Made by a program: the position numbers and the translations under genes. Source: an uncultured Eubacteriales bacterium (GTDB lineage: Bacteria; Bacillota; Clostridia; Oscillospirales; Oscillospiraceae). Taken from it: DNA of 58,322 nt. The stretch's first letter is position 1. Every line of letters begins with the position of its first letter. Below, piece after piece: positions 15,140 through 23,782 of the stretch. The stretch is from NCBI GenBank assembly GCA_902475855.1, contig CABSBF010000008.1, forward strand, positions 1 through 58,322. Direction: 5' to 3'. The notes under the pieces were generated by a model. It worked only from the letters and a program-made list of their open reading frames with translations, did not search any database and was not told the DNA's origin.

Positions 15140-16411
15140 TTATTTGGCCGCTGCTGCGGGCAATTCTCCCTTCGGATGAATCTCTCCGGCCTTGTTCAGG
15201 GCAATCTTGGTCAGCATCGGGCCGACCAGCTCATAAATCAGCACAGAGAACAGCACAATGCTGCGGATGATCGCGCCCTCTGCGCCCAGTTCCGCAACTG
15301 TGATCGACATTCCAAGCGCCACGCCTGCCTGCGGCAGCAGTGTCAAGCCCAGCCATTTCTGCACCACAGGCTCGCACTTCATGAATTTCGAGCTGATCCC
15401 AGCACCGGTGATCTTACCCAGAGAACGGAACAGAATATACACGAGGCCGATCAAAACGCAGGTCACGTCGCTGAATACGGACAGATCCAGCTCTGCACCG
15501 CTGATCACGAAGAACAGTACAAATAAGGGTGCTGTCCAGCGGTCGGTCTTAGCCATAAGTTCTTCCGAGCTGGGGCAGATGTTGCAGAAGATCGTGCCAA
15601 GCATCATGCACACAAGCAGGGAGGAAAAGCCGATTTCCACGCCTGCACCGGGAATGGTAAACTCCATCATGGACAAGGACACCGCAAGGATCACAAAGGT
15701 AATCGCCACACACAGACGCTTGCTGCGCGAATGGAAGAAGCGCTCGACATAGGTGTAGATCAGGCCGAGGAATGAGCCAAGCGCCAGCGAGGCAACGACT
15801 TCGATCAGCGGATTGACCAGTACACTGACGGCATTCAGCGCCGCGCCGCTGGAGAAGGTCTTGGCTATGCCGAAGGAAACCGCGAATATGATCAGGCCGA
15901 CCGCGTCATCCAGCGCGACAATGGGGAGCAACAGATCCACCAGCGGGCCCTTTGCCTTATACTGATTGACGACCATCAGCGTGGCTGCGGGCGCTGTAGC
16001 CGTGGCAATTGCGCCAAGGGTGATTGCCGTCGGAACGCTGATTTTATCCGGGACAATCAGATGCAGAATCAGCAGGCTCACATCGACCAGCACGGTCGCA
16101 GACAGCGCCTGAAATACTGCAATTACCGTTGCCTTTTTGCCGATCACGCGAAGCTGACTCAACCGGAATTCATTGCCGATGGCAAAAGCGATAAATCCCA
16201 GCGCGACCTCGCTGAAGGGCTTGAGGTGTTCGACCTCATCAAGCGTGCGGAAGCCCAGACCGGGAACACCAATCCTTCCGAGCACGAAAGGGCCGATCAA
16301 AAGGCCAGCTACCAGGTAACCGGTTACGGCGGGGAGCTTTACTAGTTTCACCACACGTGACATCATCAGTCCCGCAAACATCGCAACCGCGATGGAACAC
16401 AACACCGTCAT
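15140..16411 (-). CDS. cation:proton antiporter (CPA2-like)
   Basis: 423 residues, about twelve membrane helices, exchanging Na+ or K+ for protons. VKLPAVTGYLVAGLLIGP is the typical first conserved segment, TLGAIATATAPAATLMV the crossed-helix region, and LLPIVALDDAVGLIIFAVS carries the paired Asp residues of the ion site. No cytosolic RCK/TrkA domain follows the membrane part, so ligand control by nucleotide is unlikely. ATG at 16411 has GAGG 8 bases upstream. It is expressed from its own promoter inside the 3' end of the preceding gene. Confidence 0.9.
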   Translation of the reverse strand: MTVLCSIAVAMFAGLMMSRVVKLVKLPAVTGYLVAGLLIGPFVLGRIGVPGLGFRTLDEVEHLKPFSEVALGFIAFAIGNEFRLSQLRVIGKKATVIAVFQALSATVLVDVSLLILHLIVPDKISVPTAITLGAIATATAPAATLMVVNQYKAKGPLVDLLLPIVALDDAVGLIIFAVSFGIAKTFSSGAALNAVSVLVNPLIEVVASLALGSFLGLIYTYVERFFHSRSKRLCVAITFVILAVSLSMMEFTIPGAGVEIGFSSLLVCMMLGTIFCNICPSSEELMAKTDRWTAPLFVLFFVISGAELDLSVFSDVTCVLIGLVYILFRSLGKITGAGISSKFMKCEPVVQKWLGLTLLPQAGVALGMSITVAELGAEGAIIRSIVLFSVLIYELVGPMLTKIALNKAGEIHPKGELPAAAAK

Positions 16412-16453
16412 TTTAATATCCTCTTTTCTTCAAAATACAAAACACAAAGTTGT

Positions 16454-16481
16454 ATTATAGCATGTTCTCCCGGAGCTGCAA
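16454..16481 (-). promoter_or_regulatory. promoter of the antiporter gene
   Basis: Minus strand TTGCAG (16481-16476), 16-base spacer, TATAAT (16459-16454). Confidence 0.65.
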
Positions 16482-16493
16482 GAGCAATTTTGG

Positions 16494-17129
16494 CTAAAAT
16501 TTATCGTCCGCGCGAGGCAAATTCCAGTGAAAATAAGCAGAAAGCAGACGCAAAAGCAGAACCGTCACGGCGCCGGCAAGCATCGCAACATAATTTGGCA
16601 CATACCGCCACAGAACCGCGCAGGTCACCGCCCCCAGCAGAGAGGCGCAGGCATAGACATGCTTGACAAAAATGTAAGGCGTATTCCCCGCAAGAATATC
16701 ACGCAGGACTCCGCCGCCGACACCGGTCATGACGCCGACAAACACCAGAAGGAAACGGCTGCGATCCGGAGAAAAATCCAGCGCGTTCCAGATTCCCATG
16801 ACCGTGAAAATGCCAAGGCCGACGGAATCCATCACAAGAAGTACCGTGTCAAACACCTTCTGATTGTACATCAGCCCCCGCCGCACGCGCGGGAAGAAAA
16901 AGATCACGGAGACTGCAATTGCCACCATCACCGCCAACGGATCGCGAAAGGCCAGAGGGGGCGTAATTCCCAGCAGGACGTCGCGGATAATGCCGCCGCC
17001 AACCGCCGTTGTAATGCCCAGGACAATCACGCCGAGCAGGTCCATTTTCTTATGCATGGCGGTCAGCGCGCCCGAGGCGGCAAAGGCGACCGTACCGATC
17101 ATCTGGAGAACCGTGATAAACAGATCCAT
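16494..17129 (-). CDS. TRIC-like (UPF0126/YadS) membrane channel
   Basis: 211 residues in seven helices arranged as two repeats. Each repeat carries the family's glycine-kink motif, GGGIIRDVLLG and GGGVLRDILAG. Prokaryotic relatives are trimeric monovalent-cation channels; some members are proposed to carry small solutes such as glycine. ATG at 17129 has GAGG 6 bases upstream. The gene begins only 14 bases after the murA terminator with no room for a promoter, so it probably depends on murA read-through. Confidence 0.88.
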   Translation of the reverse strand: MDLFITVLQMIGTVAFAASGALTAMHKKMDLLGVIVLGITTAVGGGIIRDVLLGITPPLAFRDPLAVMVAIAVSVIFFFPRVRRGLMYNQKVFDTVLLVMDSVGLGIFTVMGIWNALDFSPDRSRFLLVFVGVMTGVGGGVLRDILAGNTPYIFVKHVYACASLLGAVTCAVLWRYVPNYVAMLAGAVTVLLLRLLSAYFHWNLPRADDKF

Positions 17130-17142
17130 TTCACACCTCTAA

Positions 17143-17172
17143 AAAAGCACATCCGGCTTCGGATGTGCTTTT
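17143..17172 (-). terminator. terminator after murA
   Basis: Stem GCACATCCG/CGGATGTGC extended by A-T pairs, with T-run on the minus strand. Confidence 0.8.
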
Positions 17173-17187
17173 ATTCCATAGCTGGTA

Positions 17188-18480
17188 TTATACGACTGCC
17201 GGGATCGGATTGTGATCCGGTGTTTCGATCCGGCGGATGGAAGCCCCCAGCGCTTCCAGCTTGCCGATCAGGTTCTCATAGCCGCGCTCAATATACTGCA
17301 CATCCTCGACCACCGTAACCTGATCCGCCGCAAGACCCGCAATGACCATTGCCGCGCCCGCACGGAGGTCGCAGGCACGCACGGTGCAGCCGTGCAGCTT
17401 TTCCACGCCCGTGATCACGGCGACCTTGGTGGTGACCTTGATGGACGCACCCATGCGGTTGAGCTCTGCACAGTATCCGAAGCGAGTATCATAAACGCTC
17501 TCTGTAATGATGCTCACACCCGATGCCAGCGCCATGCATACCGCGATCTGCGGCTGCATATCCGTCGGGAAACCGGGATAGGGCAACGTCTTGACATTGG
17601 CGCGGCGCAGAATACCTGTGCGCTGCACGCGCAGAGCATCGTCATATTCCGTGATCTTCACACCCATCTCGCGCAGCTTGGCGGTAATGCAGTCCATGTG
17701 CTTGGGAATGATGTTTCGGATCATCACATCTCCGCCCGCGGCGGCCACGGCTGCCATATAGGTGCCGGCCTCGATCTGGTCGGGAATAATGGAATATGCG
17801 CCGCCGGTCAGCGCACGCACGCCGCGCACCTTGATAACATCGGTACCTGCGCCGGACACCTTCGCACCCATGGCGTTCAGGAAGTTCGCAAGATCAACGA
17901 TATGGGGCTCTTTTGCAGCGTTTTCGATGATCGTCGTGCCGTTGGCCAGCACTGCGCCGATCATGATATTCATCGTCGCTCCGACGGAAACCACATCCAG
18001 ATTGACACGGCCGCCGATCAGGCCGCCCGCAGGCGCCTCGGCGCAGACGCATCCGCCTTGCAGGGTAACGTTTGCTCCCATGGCCTCGAAGCCCTTGATG
18101 TGCTGATCAATGGGGCGTGGACCGAAGTTGCAGCCGCCGGGCAGCGCAACCTTTGCATGGCCGAAGCGGCCAAGCTGCGCACCAATGAGATAATAGGAGG
18201 CCCGGATACGGCGAACCAGCACATCGTCCGGCTCGGAATCGCGCACGTGGGAGCAGTCGATTTCCAGTGTGTTCGGGCTCAGGCGGCGGATCACCGCGCC
18301 CATTTCATCCAGAATCTCCAGCAGCAGGCGGACATCAGAGATGTCCGGAACGTTTTCAACGCGGCAGATGCCCCTGACCAGAAGTGTCGCCGGAAGAATA
18401 GCAACTGCGGCATTTTTTGCGCCGCTGATTGTGACAACGCCGGAAAGCGGTGTCCCGCCGTGAATCATGTATTTTTTCAT
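17188..18480 (-). CDS. murA: UDP-N-acetylglucosamine 1-carboxyvinyltransferase
   Basis: 430 residues. Transfers enolpyruvate from PEP to UDP-GlcNAc, the first committed step of peptidoglycan synthesis, in the cytosol. Lys22-Asn23 (SGAKNAAVA) bind substrate. Cys117 in GGCNFGPRPIDQHI is the active-site cysteine that fosfomycin alkylates, and FPTDMQPQ carries the catalytic Asp. Clostridia often have two copies; nothing here tells which this is. ATG at 18480 has GAGAGGG 6 bases upstream. Single-gene unit with its own promoter about 125 bases upstream. Confidence 0.96.
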   Translation of the reverse strand: MKKYMIHGGTPLSGVVTISGAKNAAVAILPATLLVRGICRVENVPDISDVRLLLEILDEMGAVIRRLSPNTLEIDCSHVRDSEPDDVLVRRIRASYYLIGAQLGRFGHAKVALPGGCNFGPRPIDQHIKGFEAMGANVTLQGGCVCAEAPAGGLIGGRVNLDVVSVGATMNIMIGAVLANGTTIIENAAKEPHIVDLANFLNAMGAKVSGAGTDVIKVRGVRALTGGAYSIIPDQIEAGTYMAAVAAAGGDVMIRNIIPKHMDCITAKLREMGVKITEYDDALRVQRTGILRRANVKTLPYPGFPTDMQPQIAVCMALASGVSIITESVYDTRFGYCAELNRMGASIKVTTKVAVITGVEKLHGCTVRACDLRAGAAMVIAGLAADQVTVVEDVQYIERGYENLIGKLEALGASIRRIETPDHNPIPAVV

Positions 18481-18602
18481 GTTATACCCTCTCAATCAGA
18501 GTATATGCAATATGTAGCCTTTCAGCAAAGGCAAAATCTGCACAAAAAGGAAGACGCTGAAAATGGCGCAGGCACCTGAAATTTCCAACGTTTTGCGCTC
18601 AA

Positions 18603-18631
18603 AGTATAGCATAGTTTTAGAGTTATGTAAA
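18603..18631 (-). promoter_or_regulatory. promoter of murA
   Basis: Minus strand TTTACA (18631-18626), 17-base spacer, TATACT (18608-18603). The leader is about 115 bases with no clear structure. Confidence 0.65.
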
Positions 18632-18682
18632 GGCCTAATACAAACAAAAACACAGAAATATGCAAAAAGGTCGCAATAAGCG

Positions 18683-20005
18683 TCAATTCTTACGGCGCAG
18701 TCCTTTCGGGTAGTGGTTTTTCAGAATGCCGCCCGCGCCATAACCCCAGCCAAGCGCGCAGCCCTGTGTCTGCACCAGTGTCCAGCCGCTGCAATTACAG
18801 GGCAGCGTCTCTCCGCGCAGATACGCAGCAAGCTCCCGGCTCCCGGGCGCAAGCTCGGCCGTCTGCGGAAAGTTCTCCAACCACAGCGCCAGCGCGTGCG
18901 CCGGAAGGAAGCGGCCCTTACGCACCTCTCCCAGCTCCAGCCCCGCGCGCAGCACATGCAGTCCCCGAAGCTGCGGAAGCATTGGAGGCGCCCAGAACCA
19001 TGTTTCTCCAAATGGCAGGGCAAATCCCTCCGGCAGTTCGAGCCGGTGTTCTCGCAGAAATCCGCGGATGGCTGTGGGGAGCTCGGCTCCGGCCTGTGAT
19101 TCCTGCACTTCCGGCTCACCTTCTGCGTTGCTTTGCAGCACGGCGGCAAAATGTCCCTCTCCGCGCAGCTTGTGCGGCCAGAGACGGAACGTGCGTTCCA
19201 GTCCCTCCGCCGGATCCGCGATCCAGTCGGGACGGCCGGGCGCAAACCATGGTGCATTCACCTGTGCCACGGAGAACTCCGGATGGGTCTTCAAAAAGCA
19301 ACTGATCACGCCCTCGTTTTCCTCCGGAGAAAACGTGCAGGTGGAATATACCAACCGCCCTCCGGGTCGGAGCATCTGCGCCGCCGTCGCAAGAATCTCC
19401 GTCTGCCGCGCCGCGCACATGGTAACTGCCTCTTCGCTCCAGTCTGTCACGGCAGCCTCTTCCTTACGGAACATTCCCTCACCGGAACATGGCGCATCAA
19501 CCAGAATTCGATCAAAGCAGTGCAGAAACCGGAGCCGCTGGGGGTGTTCATTGATCACCAGCACATTGCCTGCGCCCATGCGTTCAAGATTGGAGGCAAG
19601 CACGCGCGCCCGCTTCGGATGGATTTCGTTGCAGATCAGCAGTCCCCTGCCCTGCATTGCCGCAGCAATCTGGGTTGATTTTCCTCCCGGCGCCGCACAT
19701 AGATCCAGCACCATTTCCCCCGGCTGCGCATCCAGCAGTGCGGCGGGCGCCATAGCGCTCGGTTCCTGCAAATAATATGCTCCCGCATCGTGCAGGGGCG
19801 ACAGGCCCGGACGCTCCTGCGGTGGATAATAATAACCGTTCTCTGCCCATGGCACACGCTCGGTGCAGAATTCCGGCGGTTGTACCGCTCTGCGCGGATT
19901 CAAACGCAGGCCAACACTCCGCGGCCGCTCATAGGAAGCCAGAAACTCCTTATATTCGTCCCCGAGCAAGCGGGACATCCGTTCAGAAAATCTCTCCGGA
20001 AGCAT
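18683..20005 (-). CDS. 16S rRNA (cytosine-C5)-methyltransferase, RsmF/NOL1-NOP2-sun type
   Basis: 440 residues. Uses S-adenosylmethionine to methylate C5 of an rRNA cytosine. The catalytic core has DLCAAPGGKSTQIA (cofactor site), DAPCSGEGMF with the product-release Cys and YSTCTFSPEENE with the nucleophilic Cys. The C-terminal third (from about residue 290) matches the PUA-like tail of RsmF (FLPAHALALWL, LVQTQGCALGWG). ATG at 20005 has AGGGGAG upstream; the GTG at 20023 is less likely. The exact rRNA position is inferred from family only. Confidence 0.9.
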   Translation of the reverse strand: MLPERFSERMSRLLGDEYKEFLASYERPRSVGLRLNPRRAVQPPEFCTERVPWAENGYYYPPQERPGLSPLHDAGAYYLQEPSAMAPAALLDAQPGEMVLDLCAAPGGKSTQIAAAMQGRGLLICNEIHPKRARVLASNLERMGAGNVLVINEHPQRLRFLHCFDRILVDAPCSGEGMFRKEEAAVTDWSEEAVTMCAARQTEILATAAQMLRPGGRLVYSTCTFSPEENEGVISCFLKTHPEFSVAQVNAPWFAPGRPDWIADPAEGLERTFRLWPHKLRGEGHFAAVLQSNAEGEPEVQESQAGAELPTAIRGFLREHRLELPEGFALPFGETWFWAPPMLPQLRGLHVLRAGLELGEVRKGRFLPAHALALWLENFPQTAELAPGSRELAAYLRGETLPCNCSGWTLVQTQGCALGWGYGAGGILKNHYPKGLRRKN

Positions 20006-20037
20006 AGCATTCTCCCCTGGCACACAGCATTTTCTTC

Positions 20038-20066
20038 ATCATAGCATACCGTCTCCGGAAACGCAA
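20038..20066 (-). promoter_or_regulatory. promoter of the rRNA methyltransferase gene
   Basis: Minus strand TTGCGT (20066-20061), 17-base spacer, TATGAT (20043-20038). Confidence 0.55.
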
Positions 20067-20121
20067 GCGCTGCCCTCCGGCAGGCTTTGGAAAAGAAATT
20101 TGCAGAAAAGAAAAAAAGTTG

Positions 20122-20150
20122 TTGACAAACCGCAGGGAAGTCTATATAAT
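20122..20150 (+). promoter_or_regulatory. consensus promoter of the tRNA-Thr/tRNA-Tyr pair
   Basis: Perfect TTGACA and TATAAT with 17-base spacer, 20 bases before tRNA-Thr. Confidence 0.9.
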
Positions 20151-20170
20151 AATCATGCTCTGTTTGAGAT

Positions 20171-20246
20171 GCCGGTATAGCTCAGCCGGTAGAGCAGCTG
20201 ATTTGTAATCAGCAGGTCGGGGGTTCGAGTCCGTCTACCGGCTCCA
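20171..20246 (+). tRNA. tRNA-Thr (TGT)
   Basis: 76 bases with encoded CCA. The anticodon stem GCTGA/TCAGC encloses loop TTTGTAA with anticodon TGT at 20204-20206, and the GTTCGAGTC T-arm is present. Acceptor GCCGGTA pairs with TACCGGC. Confidence 0.97.
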
Positions 20247-20275
20247 GAGTGCTTCTCAAATAGCAAACTTCATAT

Positions 20276-20360
20276 GGGGGAATTCCCGAGTGGCCAAAGG
20301 GGGCAGACTGTAAATCTGTTAGCAGTGCTTTCGGTGGTTCGAATCCACCTTCCCCCACCA
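20276..20360 (+). tRNA. tRNA-Tyr (GTA)
   Basis: 85 bases with encoded CCA and a long variable arm, as expected for bacterial tRNA-Tyr. Loop CTGTAAA has anticodon GTA at 20310-20312. Acceptor GGGGGAA pairs with TTCCCCC. Confidence 0.97.
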
Positions 20361-20368
20361 TCAAATGC

Positions 20369-20409
20369 AAACAGTGCAGCGTCCGATAAAATCGGACGCT
20401 GCACTGTTT
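20369..20409 (+). terminator. terminator of the tRNA pair
   Basis: Perfect 19-bp stem (20369-20387 with 20391-20409), 3-base loop, T-run. It starts 9 bases after tRNA-Tyr. Confidence 0.9.
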
Positions 20410-20530
20410 TTGCAGATATGAACCTGAACTGCATTTTACACAGAAATTACCGCAGCGCGCTATCGAATTTTACAGGCAGGACTTATGATTATGGGTGTAT
20501 ATAAAATGATAACGCAAAGAGGAAAACGAT

Positions 20531-20722
20531 ATGAAACAAAACAAAGAAGGAAAAGAACAGAAAGAGAAAAAGCGCATATCGCCGACCGTCTGTATGTGTC
20601 TGAGCATTGCGATGGGGGCTGCATTCGGCGTGGCCTTCGGCACCTCAATGGATGACGTCGGCCTCGGGCTGAGCCTCGGCACCTGTCTTGGAATCTGCAT
20701 TGGAGGAGTATGGGCTGCATGA
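20531..20722 (+). CDS. small membrane protein, glycine-zipper-like
   Basis: 63 residues. A highly charged N-terminus (KQNKEGKEQKEKKR) leads to a single long hydrophobic segment, or a tight hairpin, rich in regularly spaced Gly (GAAFGVAFGTSMDDVGLGLSLGTCLGICIGG). GAGG lies 8 bases before the ATG. It stands alone between tRNA genes. Short glycine-zipper membrane proteins of this form are common in Firmicutes; the function is unknown. Confidence 0.65.
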   Translation: MKQNKEGKEQKEKKRISPTVCMCLSIAMGAAFGVAFGTSMDDVGLGLSLGTCLGICIGGVWAA

Positions 20723-20858
20723 GCAAGAGACTGAACTATGTTTTCTGTTTTTGCTTTATAACCTCTGAAAAATGATTTTGACCCTAAATGAAGTATTTTC
20801 GGATTTTTCTTTTCCGGCATTCGACGCAATTACTTATAGCTCAAACAGGAAAAGAAAA

Positions 20859-20887
20859 GCCACCGTAATTCTGCGAATTACGGTGGC
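20859..20887 (-). terminator. terminator of tRNA-Val
   Basis: Perfect 12-bp stem GCCACCGTAATT/AATTACGGTGGC with TTTTCTTTT on the minus strand, 4 bases after the tRNA 3' end. Confidence 0.88.
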
Positions 20888-20891
20888 GGTA

Positions 20892-20968
20892 TGGTGGACG
20901 ATATAGGACTCGAACCTATGACCTTCCGCACGTCAAGCGGATGCTCTAGCCAGCTGAGCTAATCGTCC
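20892..20968 (-). tRNA. tRNA-Val (GAC)
   Basis: 77 bases with encoded CCA. Anticodon stem TCCGC/GCGGA encloses loop TTGACGT, anticodon GAC at 20934-20932. Acceptor GGACGAT pairs with ATCGTCC. Confidence 0.96.
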
Positions 20969-20980
20969 GAAGCGAGATTT

Positions 20981-21009
20981 ATTATACAAGCTCATTCTCG
21001 TTTTGTCAA
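20981..21009 (-). promoter_or_regulatory. consensus promoter of tRNA-Val
   Basis: Minus strand TTGACA (21009-21004), 17-base spacer, TATAAT (20986-20981); transcription would start at the tRNA 5' end region. Confidence 0.9.
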
Positions 21010-21078
21010 GCATTATTTTCGTTCTTTTGCTTTTATTTTTCGGGCGGCAGTCAGGCCGGCTCTGCCGCCCGAAAAATC

Positions 21079-22008
21079 TCATTTCTTTTCTGCTTTCTTG
21101 GCGTGATAGGTCAGTCCTCTGGGATAGAAGAAGCGAATCGCCTGCGGTGCGATCTCAAATTTTGCCTCTCGGGACATCAGCAGCTCGCCGTCAAGATTGA
21201 TTTCGCTCTTACGGTCACAGTGTACCTTCACCCGCTTGCAGCGGAAATGACGGATAAGATCAGGAAGCTGATCGAACTTCCCGGCCTTGTATTTTCCAAT
21301 GACATTTGCTACGGTCAGCCGAGAAACCTTCTTGACCAGAAGCACATCCAGCCACCCGTCATCCGGCTCCGCGACCGGCACCGGATTGAAACCGCCGCCA
21401 TACCAGCGTCCGTTGGCAATACATATGAGCGACTGGCGCGCATCGAAGGTCTGATCGTCGATCTGCACGACATAGTGCTCGTGCACGCCCTTGACCAGAT
21501 TGACCGCCGTGGACAGAATATACGCGCCGGAGCCGCTGACAAGCGGCAGACGCTTGTACTTCCCAATCTCCGTACCGATGCGCGCATCAAAGCCCATGGA
21601 GCAGACATTCAGTGCATAGTGGTTCTCCTGGCAGCGGATCAGGTCAAAGATTGCCTCATCCGCATCCACCAGCCGGTCCAGCTCGCGGAAGGCCGTGGGC
21701 TCAGAGAAAATCTTGATAAAGTCGTTGCCGGAGCCGCCGGGATAATGTGTCACGGCAACATTTGCATGGCCTGCCGCACCGTTGACGATCTCGTTGAGTG
21801 TGCCGTCGCCGCCGCAGGCGTATACACGCAGTTCCTCTCCGGCTGCGGCAGCAGCCTGCACGATCTTAGTGCAGTCTCCGGGCGCACGGGAAACAAGAAC
21901 CTCATATTTTTCTTTACGGCGGTCAAAAACTTCTCGGATCTTCTGTGTAAACTCTCCGGTGTGGTCGTACTTGCCCGCCGCCGGATTGATGACAAACAGG
22001 TGCTTCAT
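21079..22008 (-). CDS. diacylglycerol kinase-family lipid kinase (YegS/DagK type)
   Basis: 309 residues. Phosphorylates a membrane lipid, probably diacylglycerol, returning it to phosphatidate. HLFVINPAAGK starts the catalytic domain, YACGGDGTLNEIVNG is the ATP-binding GGDGT motif, and THYPGGSGNDF is the family's second glycine motif. The C-terminal beta sandwich includes INLDGELL. ATG at 22008 (AGGAAAG upstream) lies 14 bases after the rRNA methyltransferase stop, so the two form an operon. Confidence 0.92.
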   Translation of the reverse strand: MKHLFVINPAAGKYDHTGEFTQKIREVFDRRKEKYEVLVSRAPGDCTKIVQAAAAAGEELRVYACGGDGTLNEIVNGAAGHANVAVTHYPGGSGNDFIKIFSEPTAFRELDRLVDADEAIFDLIRCQENHYALNVCSMGFDARIGTEIGKYKRLPLVSGSGAYILSTAVNLVKGVHEHYVVQIDDQTFDARQSLICIANGRWYGGGFNPVPVAEPDDGWLDVLLVKKVSRLTVANVIGKYKAGKFDQLPDLIRHFRCKRVKVHCDRKSEINLDGELLMSREAKFEIAPQAIRFFYPRGLTYHAKKAEKK

Positions 22009-22022
22009 CTTTCCTACCGTCC

Positions 22023-23135
22023 TTAGTAATACATATAAACATTGCATTGGAGGCGGCCGTTGTAAAGTTTTCGCTTCTTGGTCGCCTGCTTCCCAAACCA
22101 GTGTTCAAATTCCGGCTCCGAAGAAATGATATACTTATTCCACCGGTCGGCGAATTTCAGATGCCGTCCAAAGCTGCGCACAAGCTGCTGCGCCGCCCGC
22201 TGCTCAAGCATACGCTCGCCATAGGGCGGATTGCAGACAATCACGCCGCTCTCCGCCGGAAGTGGCAGCTTTGTCGCGTCGCCCTCGCGGAATTCGATGT
22301 ATTTGGCAACCCCCGCCTTTTTTGCATTAGCAATCGCGATGGAGAGGCTGGCCGGGTCAATATCCGTGCCAAGGATGCGGTACTCGCCGCGATATTCACC
22401 GTCCTTTGCCTCCTGATAGGCGCGTTCCCAGACCTCCTGCGGCACGCAGGCCCATTTCTGCGCTGCGAAGGAGCGGTTCAGGCCCGGTGCACGATTCAGT
22501 GCTGCAAGCGCCGCCTCGATCACAATCGTTCCGGAACCGCAGAAGGGATCCCAGAAGAAATCCCGGCCGCGATAACGCGAAAGATTGACCAGCGCAGCAG
22601 CCATCGTTTCATGCAGCGGCGCTTCATTAGCCACCGCGCGGTAGCCGCGCTTGTGCAGGCTCGCGCCGGAGGTATCCAGAAACACCTCACAGACATCCTT
22701 CATAATGGAAAAGCGGAGCTGATAGGTTTCCTCCGTCTCCGGCAGCCAAGACATTTTATAATATGCGCCAAGGCGATCCACCGCCGCTTTTTTGGCAATA
22801 GACTGGCAGTCCGGCACCGAATGAAGCTGGGAATCCAGGCTGTATCCCTTCACCGGAAAAGCACCGTTGACGGGAATAAAGCGTTCCAGGGGAATCGCCT
22901 TGACTCCCTGGTACAGCTCCTCAAAGCTGCGCGCCGGAAAGCGCGCCAGCAGGATCATCACCCGTTCTCCCATGCGCAGCCGCAGATTTGCGCGCGCCAT
23001 GTCAAAAGCGTCTCCCTCAAAAAAAACGCGGCGATCTTCGACGCGTACCTGCTCCATTCCCATGCGGCGCAGCTCATCGCCGACCAATCCCTCCAGCCCG
23101 AACAGGCAGGGAACGGCCATGGTCATTCGTTCCAT
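22023..23135 (-). CDS. THUMP-domain 23S rRNA methyltransferase (RlmL/YpsC type)
   Basis: 370 residues. N-terminal THUMP RNA-binding region (about 1-155), then a Rossmann methyltransferase domain with WDPFCGSGTIVIEAA (cofactor loop) and NPPYGERM (catalytic N-x-P-Y-G), typical of N2-guanine methyltransferases acting on 23S rRNA. LNRAPGLNR and ILGTDIDPAS match family positions. ATG at 23135 has AGGGGAG 5 bases upstream; the longer frame has no support. First gene of an operon with the lipid kinase. Confidence 0.9.
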   Translation of the reverse strand: MERMTMAVPCLFGLEGLVGDELRRMGMEQVRVEDRRVFFEGDAFDMARANLRLRMGERVMILLARFPARSFEELYQGVKAIPLERFIPVNGAFPVKGYSLDSQLHSVPDCQSIAKKAAVDRLGAYYKMSWLPETEETYQLRFSIMKDVCEVFLDTSGASLHKRGYRAVANEAPLHETMAAALVNLSRYRGRDFFWDPFCGSGTIVIEAALAALNRAPGLNRSFAAQKWACVPQEVWERAYQEAKDGEYRGEYRILGTDIDPASLSIAIANAKKAGVAKYIEFREGDATKLPLPAESGVIVCNPPYGERMLEQRAAQQLVRSFGRHLKFADRWNKYIISSEPEFEHWFGKQATKKRKLYNGRLQCNVYMYY

Positions 23136-23166
23136 ACGTACTCCCCTGAATAAATGAATTTTATCT

Positions 23167-23195
23167 ATTATACTCTCTTTTCCGGCGTTTTGCAA
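23167..23195 (-). promoter_or_regulatory. promoter of the rRNA methyltransferase-lipid kinase operon
   Basis: Minus strand TTGCAA (23195-23190), 17-base spacer, TATAAT (23172-23167). Confidence 0.75.
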
Positions 23196-23266
23196 CGAAA
23201 ATCTCACCGCTCGCAGGCATCCTAATGATTCATCTCGCATTCCATGCGGTACTGGCCGTTTTCTAT

Positions 23267-23296
23267 TGACTTTCCAGCAAAAAAATGACATACTAT
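23267..23296 (+). promoter_or_regulatory. promoter of the nfeD-SPFH operon
   Basis: TTGACT (23267-23272) followed by CATACT (16-base spacer) or TACTAT (18-base spacer). Confidence 0.5.
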
Positions 23297-23323
23297 AGAC
23301 ACCAAGAAAGGAGGGGATGCAGC

Positions 23324-23782
23324 TTGCATATGGAACTCGTCTGGCTGGTGCTGCTGATTGCCTTTGCGATCGTGGAAGGTGTGACGGTCTCGCTGGTATC
23401 TGTCTGGTTTATGGGCGGCTCGCTGGCGGCGCTGATTGCGTCACTCTGCGGTGCAAAGCTATGGCTGCAGGTCGTGCTGTTCTTTGTCGTTTCCATTCTT
23501 CTGCTGCTCTGTCTGCGTCCGTTGAGCAGGCGTCTGCTTAAGCAAAAGAAGGTCGCCACCAATGCCGACAGCAACATCGGCAGAGAGGCCGTCGTCACGG
23601 AACCCATCGACAATCTGCGCGGCAGCGGTGCGGTGCGCATCTCCGGCGTGGAGTGGTCGGCGCGCAGTGCGGACGGCTCCGAAATTGAAAAGGGTGCCGT
23701 CGTCCGCGTCCTGCGGATCGAGGGCGTCAAGGTCTGCGTACAGCGCACAGAAAACACAAACACTGAGGGAGGAACAAAATGA
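23324..23782 (+). CDS. NfeD-like membrane protein
   Basis: About 150-152 residues. Two or three membrane segments (VWLVLLIAFAIVEGVTV, WLQVVLFFVVSILLLLCL) are followed by an OB-fold domain (GREAVVTEPIDN...GAVRISGVEW). I choose the TTG at 23324 because AAGGAGG ends 9 bases before it; the ATG at 23330 is 15 bases from that site. Short NfeD proteins sit beside SPFH proteins and are thought to assist them at membrane microdomains. The stop overlaps the next start (ATGA). Confidence 0.85.
   Translation: MHMELVWLVLLIAFAIVEGVTVSLVSVWFMGGSLAALIASLCGAKLWLQVVLFFVVSILLLLCLRPLSRRLLKQKKVATNADSNIGREAVVTEPIDNLRGSGAVRISGVEWSARSADGSEIEKGAVVRVLRIEGVKVCVQRTENTNTEGGTK

Noticed and set aside
17212..18579. A 455-codon plus-strand frame across murA
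   Set aside because: murA is unmistakable on the other strand; this frame has no start signal.
20171..20360. tRNA-Thr/tRNA-Tyr locus as an integration site
   Set aside because: The following genes are ordinary chromosomal ones and the 3' ends are followed directly by a terminator, with no element genes nearby.
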